In this document: positions 55,966-64,000 of the stretch, piece by piece | Layout: every line of letters starts with the position of its first letter | How positions within the stretch are numbered: the stretch's first letter is position 1 | Origin: Gigaspora rosea | Lineage: Eukaryota > Glomeromycota > Glomeromycetes > Diversisporales > Gigasporaceae | Length of the DNA stretch: 64,000 nt | Direction: 5' to 3' | NCBI GenBank assembly: GCA_003550325.1 | Contig: QKWP01000637.1 | Span: 167,820 to 231,819 of the forward strand | The notes under the pieces: generated by a model | Seen by the model: only the letters and a program-made list of their open reading frames with translations | Told to the model about the DNA's origin: nothing | Database searches by the model: none | Position numbers and translations under genes: made by a program

Positions 55966-56083
55966 CTTTCAAAGCACTTTTCAGAAGACTTATCAGTTCG
56001 AGAAATTGCTAAACACTTAGGTATTAGCAGACTTTCTATAAGTCCGGTTCTCAAAAATATGGATGTATTGAAAAAACCTCCGT
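55966..56083 (+). pseudogene. Helix-turn-helix fragment of a Tc1-like transposase
   Basis: The frame KHFSEDLSVREIAKHLGISR, then LSISPVLKNMDVLKKPP and a stop, matches the N-terminal DNA-binding helix-turn-helix of Tc1/mariner transposases (xxSxREIAxxLGISxxxV). Nothing of the DDE core follows, so it is a 40-residue relic. Confidence 0.5.
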
Positions 56084-57100
56084 AACACATTTTCGATAAA
56101 TATTGAATTTTTATAATCTCATTTTGAGTTACATTTTGATATATAACTTTTTAATATTAGGATCTATTCGTATAATATGCCTATTATGAAAGTCTATTTT
56201 ATATCCGGTTCCTCTTATATTACTTATCAAGATTTATTGGTTGACAAGAACAACCTTTTTCATAAATTTTCAATACCCAAAAATGAATATTTAATAATAA
56301 TTTTGAATGTGTTGACATTTATATTTTTTATATATCGATCATGCCAAAATCAATAATTTAACTGAAAATCATTCGGAAAATTTTTTATCAGGCGTCCCGG
56401 AATTTATGATAACATCTGTAATGCAGAATATCATTCTTAGATTAGCCACAGGTAGAGATGGATCGATCTGATTTTATAAAGTTTTTTAGTCCAGTCGGGT
56501 CCTCGTGACTTTGTAATTTTTCAATGATTAACGTTAAAAATTTTCAATAAATTTATATTATAAAAAATATAACAATGTAACTCTTGTTGCTGAATAGTGA
56601 GACCTACTATGGAGAATGCCCTGTTCCGAAGTACACTAGTAGCTTGTATAATTATGAATTTTTAATATATATATATATATCAGGATTTAGTTTTCTGGAT
56701 ATTATCTCTTCAGGATTTTGTTCTTTCGGATTTAACGCACGAAATAACGCCAATCTGCGTGTTAATTAATTGACTTGCGCGTTATTTTGGATATGACCAT
56801 GTGCGTTATTTCGAAACAAGGTTGATTTTTTGAATTCAAATGAGCATTGGAAAAGTGCATTTCGGAATGTGCACTTATGGAAAGTAATCTACATATATAA
56901 AGTTACATAATTACATTAGACGGATAAATGATGTGTAATTATAGAAAGAAAGTACTTATGACTGCTTATCATTTTTCCAGCAATAATTATATACTACATT
57001 AGGATGCGCGTTAATTCGGAACGCCCATGGGCAATGCTTGGATTCGGATCCTCTTTCACTTTCTCTAATCCGAATTTATATCCGGATAGATATCATGTTT
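56084..57100. other. Spacer with transposon ends
   Basis: 56382-56430 is an isolated right end of the CATAAATTC(T)GGG hairpin family. 56450-56475 (TAGAGATGGATCGATCTGA) may be a hAT left end whose partner is the CCGGATC-rich text ending near 57495. No gene. Confidence 0.35.
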
Positions 57101-57290
57101 TACAGTTATCATCATAAATTCTTGGAACACCCAAAAATTTTCTCGTTTCCTTGAATCTTTTCTGTTTCGTCCAGTAAATTACATAACTCTCTGGAAGCTG
57201 CATCACTATTTTTGAACCTTCAACGTAATTTACCGGACGAAACAGAAAAGATTTCGGCAACGAGAAAATTTTTAGATGTTCCATACTTTT
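57101..57290. mobile_element. Hairpin MITE of the CATAAATTC family
   Basis: CATAAATTCTTGGAACACCC with CCAAAAATTTTCTCG at the left pairs with CGAGAAAATTTTTAGATGTTCC at the right, and the inner arms TTTCTGTTTCGTCC(A)GTAAATT pair. It is embedded in GGATCCGGATA-rich text (57020-57090 and 57350-57490), itself perhaps a hAT-like element. Confidence 0.65.
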
Positions 57291-57299
57291 TGATCAAAG

Positions 57300-58290
57300 T
57301 CACATTAAACTTCTCTGATTGGCCGATGTTGATTAACATATAATATCCGGATAAAAAATCGGATTTATAACATCTAAAATAAAAATCCGGACCTGAATCT
57401 TTCTTATTCAGATCCCAGACTCGGATCCGATCCGGTTTTCGGATCAGATCCGGATCTTCAAAAAGATCCGTCCGATCCGATCCGTGCGGAACACTACTTG
57501 TCGATCATATTGTTTTTACCCCACTTTAGCGATCCTCTAAATTTGACCGGAATTAAACCAAATTTGGCAATTTTTGTGTAATTGCTTAAAGCCAGGTAGA
57601 TCATGAGATTACCCGATATGTAACCCAGATCCGTCCGAACAAAACAAAGCGAGACGACAAAGATTAAACCGGTCTTGGTCTACTAAATAGAAGTGTTGGA
57701 AATGAGGTTTTGCTATATAAGTTATAAATCACCCACTCTAACCCCAACCATAATATCAATCGATTTTAATTAAAAATCGGAAAAATCATGATGTACCTGG
57801 CTTTAAACGACCCCAAAAATGGTAGCTTATTTTCCCTTATTATCGGGAATATACGGTAAGCTATTTCTGAAGGACTCGATTTTCATTGGCATTTTGCGCT
57901 TATACGGCACATCGGGATTTTGATATTTTGGATATTGACTCAAAGGTAGATCAAATAGAAAAAATAGGATGAACGGAGGTAAGAAAAGTACAGGTAGTAG
58001 AATCAAAGGAAACAGAAGGAATATTCATGTAAATTCAAATGCCTTCTTAAGGATGACTTACCAGTATCAGGTGAAAAAACAGCGTCACATTTCTTTCACA
58101 CAGGATTGTTAAATTAAAATGTGGTCAAACAGTTGATTTATTGTGGGGAGTTTTGACTATTTTTGTCATCGCTCATGGTTAAAAAGATTTATAAAATTTT
58201 ATTATGATTTTTTTTTTATATTAGTTGATCAGGTTTTTTAACAGTCATAATCAGGACCAGGACCAGACGATTCTGGACCAAGGTTCTGGT
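57300..58290. other. Spacer with CCGATCCG repeats and MITE remnants
   Basis: 57420-57490 consists of GGATC(A/C)GATCCGGAT repeats. 57830-57870 has the TAGCTTATTT...GGAATATACGGTA end of the 7577 family. No gene. Confidence 0.4.
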
Positions 58291-58300
58291 AGAATTCTCC

Positions 58301-58475
58301 GGCAACCATTTCGTTGACAGCCATTTCGCCGACAACGTCTAGCCAACGCGAACTATAAAGCGAGCTAACCCTAACTTATATCAGGCTAAATGATGTTGGC
58401 GATATAGTTGTCGGCGAAATGGTTATCGTGAAATGGTTATCGACGAAATGGATATCGGCAAAATTGGTTAATACC
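58301..58475. repeat. CCATTTCGNCGA inverted-repeat cluster
   Basis: CAACCATTTCGTTGACAGCC and GCCATTTCGCCGACAAC at the left face GTTGTCGGCGAAATGG, CGTGAAATGG and CGACGAAATGG at the right. The centre holds CTAACCCTAAC. Probably a small hAT-like element without a clear TSD. Confidence 0.55.
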
Positions 58476-59189
58476 TAGCCACAGACAGGATCGTCAATTT
58501 TTTGTGCTATGACTTGTTATGACTAAAGAATTAAAATTAATTATTAATAATTATAAATTCCCCGAAAATTAGAGAATATCCATTAGAGAAAATCATCCAA
58601 GTAGTATTAGTACATATGTATATATATTATTAGGTATTACAATATTAAATTATTTGGATAAGATTGACTTATTATAATTTCGGGTAGTTGTATGAAATTT
58701 TCCGGCTAGACATTATTTAAGACATAACAAGTATCACATGATTACAATCGCATATTATGTTTTGGCCTATTATGGTCATCGTATAAAAAGAGGTCCGAAT
58801 TCAGATGTAATGCTGTAATTTGTATACAGTAAAACTTTTTACCTAACCCCATAAGAAATAAACTTAATATCTGAATAGAATTAAATAGGAATTGATGACC
58901 AGACTTCCAATGCTGTACAGTATTTTGGTTATGTTCTCGGAGTATTTGAACTCACATGGCTATTAGTCGATTAGTTACAAAAATTATTTTAATTGAAAAA
59001 TATACTATCCTTAGTTTGGAACTATATTAAACAAAATGCCTTCTTACAAACCCATGTGATTTTCTAAGATCAGGTAAATTAAGATAAATTGATGTTAGCT
59101 TCACTAAACAATAACGGATCGTGCTTTCACCTTTCAGTTTCAGTTTCAGTTGTTTCAATATCTTTATCTTTGTTTCCTAAGAGTAGAAA

Positions 59190-59943
59190 ATGTCAAGTTT
59201 TCGATAGTAAGTTAAATAAAATTTTCGGTCAAACAAAATAATTAAATTGTTAAATTATCAAGTAGTAATTTTTATATTTTATTTATAATGCAAGCTCGAT
59301 AAGAAAGAAATGTAAAGGCAGTGGTTGTAGCGTATCTTTTTCACATAGCCTACTAAATAAACGCCAACTAGATCCAACAACCACTATTATTGATACAGCT
59401 GATATACCACTAACTACTGATACAATACCAATTATAACAAGAGTGAAAGATAGTTCTCAGCCCACAAGTACAATAACTATTACAACACCAACGACTGCTT
59501 CAATATCTCATTCAAATCCCTTTCTAGATAGTATAGATAAACTAGAACCATTCATTTATGCTTTTTTTATGATTATAATAATTACTTTGTTTGCATTGTA
59601 CTTTCGTTTTTATCGTAAAAAGAATAAGAGTGATAATCCTGAAAACGATGTAGATATCATCCCGAGAGAAGTTAGAAAGTCATTATCACCTAAAAGATCT
59701 CCTGAAAAAAGATCATTTGAAAAATCATTTAAAATTACGATCAACAAAGTAATGCTTAGGAGCGTTGATAAAGCACTAATTCGAAGTACTTCTGGAGAAG
59801 ATTTATTACTGGGCCCTCCATTAACAACTACTCCACCTACACCAACTACTCCAACTACAGTTTTTGAGGTAGAGCGCCCCCCATTAACGCGTACTCCAAC
59901 TACAGTTTCTTCTTTCACTGAAATATTTGAATCTGATAATTAA
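59190..59943 (+). CDS. Single-pass membrane protein with Pro/Thr-rich tail, function unknown
   Basis: Two exons, 59190-59206 and 59295-59943, joined by an 88-bp intron with a canonical GTAAGT donor and CAAG acceptor; 666 bp, 221 residues. The start at ATG 59190 is chosen because the long frame otherwise opens at a GTG (59443) and upstream codons stay in frame up to this splice. No signal peptide is obvious; residues 8-17 are Lys/Cys/Gly, followed by a Thr/Ser/Pro-rich stretch and one membrane segment at about 92-109 (FIYAFFMIIIITLFALYF) followed by RFYRKKNK, which predicts the tail in the cytosol. The tail contains basic SPKRSPEKRSFEKS and an imperfectly duplicated PPLTxTPTTV motif. A CT-rich leader with a repeated TTTCAG precedes the ATG. 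Unknown family; a cell-surface or wall-sensor type protein is only a guess. Confidence 0.7.
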
Positions 59944-60362
59944 AAAAAAAAAAAGACTAGAAAGTCAACGATGACAAAATTGATAAAGTTGACATAGAGT
60001 TATTTTATTATAAATAATTAGAAAATTTTAATAGAAGTAACTTCAAGTTTCATCCGTAGATAAATAATAATTTTAATAGATATATCATTATAAAAACTGT
60101 AAAAAATAATTTAATTAATTGTAAATGTTGTACGTCAAGTTGTACAAATTTTAATTTCACTCAAAATGTTAAAACATTTTGAATTCAGATGTTAATTCTA
60201 CATTAAATCCACTTAGCGCATCTTCAATTGCTAAATTAAAAAGTGTTGAATTTAAACAGTAATACATCACAAAAACTATATATTTTTAGCTAAATTAGTT
60301 ATTACATGCGTGATTTTGAGGTGACAACTGCTTTCGCAAGGTAATTTTTCCTTTCGCATTAC
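59944..60362. other. 3' flank of the membrane-protein gene
   Basis: An A13 run directly after the stop codon, then AT-rich DNA. No bounded feature. Confidence 0.4.
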
Positions 60363-60370
60363 CTTACATC

Positions 60371-60439
60371 TAGAGGCGTGAACACAATGCATTTTTTGTC
60401 GTAACTCATTATAATTACGGCATTATGTTCATGTCTCTA
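60371..60439. mobile_element. 69-bp hAT-type micro-MITE
   Basis: TAGAGGCGTGAACACAATGC and, inverted, TAGAGACATGAACATAATGC. The flanks CTTACATC/TTTACAAC agree at 6 of 8. The entire element is a hairpin. Confidence 0.68.
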
Positions 60440-60996
60440 TTTACAACTATATTTTATCTTACCTATTTGTGACACTAATTGTGCCTGTGAAGCTTCTCGC
60501 ATACTTATAAAATTTGAAAAATATTATCAATTCGAGGATTTTTAGGCCCAAAGGAAAATTTTGTTCATGCGATAGATGTAAAGTAACTTCAGCCTCCACC
60601 TGGAAGGTTAGTTATTGAAATTAAATCAACCTGAACTCGATTAAGAAATTCGTTGTGTAATTTTTCACGAATTCTTTAACGAGATGATTGTGAACTGTAA
60701 TAGTATTGCCAAGAAATCTACCAATAAATTAAATTTATTTGAAAATGCTTGAATTATTTGACCTAATCGATTATTTGAACTTCAAAATTTTAAGTCTTAT
60801 TATAGGAACTCATACAGGAAACTCATACAGGAAGATCCCCAAAATTCCTGGTCGGAATGCATCGGAATCCTGGTCAGCAGGGCCGGAAATGTTCGATTTT
60901 GCCCAGGATCAGTAAAAATTTTACTAATAAAATCGTAACCGTTCATTAGCAAGTGAAAAGTGCCCAGCTGATAATTTTGCTATAGAACCTGCCAGG

Positions 60997-61537
60997 GATT
61001 GTAAATGACCTGGTCATTTGCCTATTTGCAAATGACCTGAAATGACTTCAGAATGACTGGTCATTACGGTCATTTAAATTCCGGGCCATTTGAAAATGAC
61101 TTGTGACCAAATGACTCAGGTCATTTGGAAAATCATACATAGGAACCGCATAAAATTTCGCAGACATGTGATGATATGCTCTAAAATTCTATTGACCAAA
61201 AAAAAATCGCGACGCGTTATTGCGTTTTTCGATTAAAAAGTTAACTTTCGATATTAGGGTAAGGGTGAGCGTTCGGACGACTTTAGCAAGAGCCTCATAT
61301 ATAGCAAAATTTTGCAAGAAATTTTTTTGTTAAGACGCAGAAGGTGGTTGTGTAAGCCAAATTTTGCGTTATAGACGATTTTTGAAAAGCCGGCTGTTTT
61401 GCTTCGTTTTCACGTTACACCTGATCCTGTGCCATAATTGGTTCGAAATCACGTGCCTGCGGAATTTTTATGCGGTTCCTATGTATAATTTTGGAAATGA
61501 TCTGGTCATTTGGGAACGGGCCGAATCATTTGCAATC
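60997..61537. mobile_element. AAATGACCTGGTCATTT-rich element with a nested TIR element
   Basis: The ends GATTGTAAATGACC and, inverted, GATTGCAAATGATTC; dense TGACCTGGTCATTTG motifs inside both. It is split by the element 61136-61485 (ends TACATAGGAACCGCATAAA, inverted at right), whose inside is shared with 53560-53812 and carries ATTAGGGTAAGGGTGAG. A protein-like frame from 61364 to 61852 crosses both borders and is not a gene. Confidence 0.6.
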
Positions 61538-61639
61538 GGTGGGTTATTTAATGTTGTGTATGATCGGATGCTGTGCCTAGAGACCCGACCCAGTCAGATA
61601 ATAGCGTTCCAAGTCATGACCCGGGTCAACGGGTCATAT

Positions 61640-61970
61640 AGAGCAGTGTTGGGTTGGACATTGGACATGGACATTGGACCACCCATATCCAGTCCAGTCC
61701 AATCCATTGGACCAGAAGGGGTTGGACATTGGACATTGTTTAACATTAAATCAGTACATAATCATGTGATAATTGGCCAATCAAATTATAAATTTTGTAC
61801 TATTATACTTGATTTATTAAATATCAGATATGCAAAAATAAAATTCAAATAATTTAATAATTTAAAAATTAACTATAGTTACTACTGTATGTTTCTGAAA
61901 ATAAGCTGTCTTTTTTGAACAATTTTGGATACAAAAAATCTGGGGTAGCTTATTTTCAGATATAATCAAT
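61640..61970. repeat. Partial hAT end and small hairpin MITE
   Basis: 61645-61740 starts CAGTGTTGGGTTGGACATTGG and repeats TTGGAC(A/C), like the 42749 family, without a right end. 61886-61968 is a hairpin of TTTCTGAAAATAAGCTG and AGCTTATTTTCAGA, the short form of the 7577 family. Confidence 0.5.
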
Positions 61971-62258
61971 TTTTGGTCAATTCACCAATAGTTGTTACAT
62001 TGTAAAGTCTAAATTCTATTATGTAAATTGATTATTAGCACTTAAGCAAACTTGTTTGGAAGACTAAACTATACATATCAAAATAGGAATACTTTTTATT
62101 ATTGACTTTTAATTTTTATATTCAACAAATATATTTTGTTAATAAAATTTTAATCTCTTCATTGAACATAAAAATAAAAGTCAATTAATAACAAGTTTGC
62201 CAATTTTGTTACAAATTTCAGAATATATGTATTTTGATCTTTTGAATAAGTTTATTTT

Positions 62259-63425
62259 ATTTATTTTTTTTTTTAATTAAAGTGCCCATCTTGGGACTTA
62301 GGAATTTTATTCAAGATCTTAGGGCCGTCGGTAACCTCTAAGGGAAATACCGGCATTTGTTACATAGACGAGGATATATCTAGCCACACATACACTTTTG
62401 GTGTCTAATTTAAGTGGTCTGCCCAAAAGTTCCACACTAGCTGCCATACCTGCAACTCAACTACGGGAATTGCCTATTTAAACCTTTGATCCATAGACGA
62501 GGATATATCTAGCCACACATACACTTTTGGTGTCTAATTTAAGTGGTCTGCCCAAAAGTTCCACACTAGCTGCCATACCTGCAACTCAACTACGGGAATT
62601 GCCTATTTAAACCTTTGATCCAAGATGAGGGTACATCTAGTCACACGTACACTTTTGGTATCTAATTTAAGTGGTCCGCCCAAGAGTTCCACACTAGCTG
62701 CCATGCTTGCAACCCAACTACAGGAATTGCCTATTTAAACACTCTGATCCATGTTCTGCATGCCAACCCATCTTGTATCACCAGAACAGGTATGTTACAT
62801 AAGTCAGTCAGCAAGTTCCAGATACTTATCCATTGCTTTAGGACCCAGCCGGGTATTCTCGTCCTGTTATCCTCGATGGGAGACTTGGTAGAGCGGCACC
62901 TGTCCTATATCAGGTATTCACCTACACTTCGGTACTTATCACTATGATCGAGGCCAACACTTGCGAGACAGGGTTACCCTTGTCCTCTTACTAATACCTA
63001 CTTCTGCCCTTGTAAGGTTCGCTCCAACCCCGGTACCTACCATCACTTTTCCTACCGGTTCTTCACCGGTTTTTCCAGACTTCCAATCCGGTTGGCCCGG
63101 AAGGGTTGATCTACCGGCATTAGGTGCCATCATGGTTTTTCTCACCCTGGTACCTACTTCTATAACATAGGTTCTTTTCCTTCAGTACCTGATCCGGCGG
63201 CCAGGTTGGTAGATCTTGTCCCTAAGGTCAACATCCGGTACTTCAGCTCCGGTCCAATATTCTGGTTTTGGTAGCACCGTCAAAGATCTTTGCTACCTCC
63301 TTACTCAGGTCTTGCCAAATGGGTTTCTGTTTCACCGGTTCCTTGGATTTGTTTGTATCACAAGACACAATTTTGCCCGAAAGCTCCCATTCGAGATGGT
63401 AACCAAGGACTACAGGTAATGTACC
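62259..63425 (-). mobile_element. G+C-rich retroelement-like segment, poly-A end at the left
   Basis: Seen from the minus strand the segment ends with AAGATGGGCACTTTAATTAA and an A-rich run (62259-62276), as a LINE or SINE would. Its G+C is far above the AT-rich flanks, a sharp change near 62280 and 63430. Minus-strand frames of 60-70 codons (63428-63243, LEWELSGKIVSCDTNKSKEP; 63145-62942, Gly/Lys/Thr-rich) could be pieces of one broken frame. No domain recognised. It may be a foreign or recently active element. Confidence 0.4.
62363..62755. repeat. 129-bp tandem repeat, three copies
   Basis: Unit starts at 62363, 62492 and 62621. The first two are nearly identical over 129 bp (CATAGACGAGGATATATC to GCCTATTTAAACCTTTGATC), the third has about a dozen differences. 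It lies inside the G+C-rich segment near its poly-A end. Confidence 0.9.
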
Positions 63426-63429
63426 CAAC

Positions 63430-63725
63430 TAGGGTTCGGAATGGGCCAGGTTAAACCCGTGGGTTTGCGGGTTGGGTGGGGTTTGGGTCAAAACCAGGTC
63501 CAATTAGGGTTCCGAAGTTCAGTTCAGTTCAATAGATGTTCAGGTTTAGGTTCAATGAACCTGAACCTGAACCTGAACCTGCTCTAAAAGTTCAATACTG
63601 AACTGAACTGAACTTAAAATTATTGAACATAAACCTGAACCTGAACTTAAAAAAAGTTCATTTCAGGTTCAGTTCAAGGTTCATGAACATGTTCAGGTTC
63701 ATAATATATGCACATGTTTACCTAA
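63430..63725. mobile_element. hAT-like ends with (A)GGTTCA repeats, running toward the right edge
   Basis: TAGGGTTCGGAATGGGCC (63431) and TAGGGTTCCGAAGTTCAG (63507) look like two hAT left ends, the first followed by CGGGTTTGCGGGTT, the second by more than twenty AGGTTCA/TGAACCT and CAGTTCA/TGAACTG units. The right ends are not in the window or not recognised. Confidence 0.55.
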
Positions 63726-63877
63726 ATCACAATTAGTAAAATTTAGAGAATCATAGCATTTTGTATAATTTTATTAATAAAATTATTAAAAATATTGTTC
63801 TACATAAAATTTTACTAATTGATTATAACTTCTTACACTAATTAAACTTATTAAGCACCAAAAAATACATCAAATCA

Positions 63878-63999
63878 GCATATTTTATTTTACTTTTCTT
63901 AAAATTTGAAGAAATATGCATAATTTTGAATTTTTGATGAAAATTTTTAAAATTAAGCATCTTTTCTTCAAATTTTAAGAAAAGTAAAATAAAATATGC
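63878..63999. repeat. Perfect inverted repeat at the window edge
   Basis: GCATATTTTATTTTACTTTT and the next 16 bases recur exactly inverted at 63963-63999, around a 48-bp loop. It may be part of an element continuing to the right. Confidence 0.75.
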
Positions 64000-64000
64000 C

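Noticed and set aside
61364-61852. Plus-strand frame of 162 codons
   Set aside because: Opens at a TTG and crosses the borders of two nested elements and a hAT end, so it cannot be one gene.

Overview
The window looks like a repeat-dominated, strongly A+T-rich stretch of a eukaryotic, probably fungal nuclear genome. The best guess is an arbuscular mycorrhizal fungus (Glomeromycotina, Rhizophagus-like). That is an inference from four things: AT-rich DNA with spliceosomal introns of 60-110 bp, decayed protein-kinase and Sel1-repeat genes, a BED-finger/DUF659 hAT transposase, and a Kex2-style small secreted protein. No database was searched.

Only three host genes look intact: a mitochondrial import-motor J protein (PAM18/TIM14, plus strand, 23905-24412, three exons, the first being only the ATG), a 119-residue secreted lysine-rich protein (49641-50000) and a 221-residue single-pass membrane protein with a Pro/Thr tail (59190-59943, two exons). 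Decayed host-like genes include a kinase C-terminal half (15188-15896 and 21140-21352), Sel1 repeats (22400-22920 and about 6940-7330) and a C2H2 finger (3100-3309).

The rest is mostly DNA transposons that can be delimited by terminal inverted repeats (TIRs) and target-site duplications (TSDs). The centrepiece is a 5.2 kb hAT element (15897-21139) with perfect 8-bp TSDs, a four-exon transposase broken by a single missing base in an A run, CCGAAAC-type subterminal repeats, and a 58-bp satellite of about 25 copies that changes from a trimeric to a dimeric higher-order arrangement. It sits inside the kinase pseudogene. A second centrepiece is a nest of transposons within transposons at 34510-41399, where successive layers can be ordered from their TSDs; a tRNA-derived SINE lies inside.

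Other families seen: PIF/Harbinger-like MITEs with TTA/TAA duplications, a TTAA-duplicating pair, TA-duplicating elements, elements with 9-bp duplications, many small hAT-like hairpins, possible solo LTRs, and a LINE 3' remnant. Two palindromic sequence modules recur inside elements whose ends are otherwise different. With the CTAACC-type tracts found inside several elements, they are the best candidates for undescribed structure.

All coordinates and TSDs were read by eye. Two assembly features need caution: a 172-base N gap (28725-28896) and a single N joining two copies of the same 96 bp (1627-1819).
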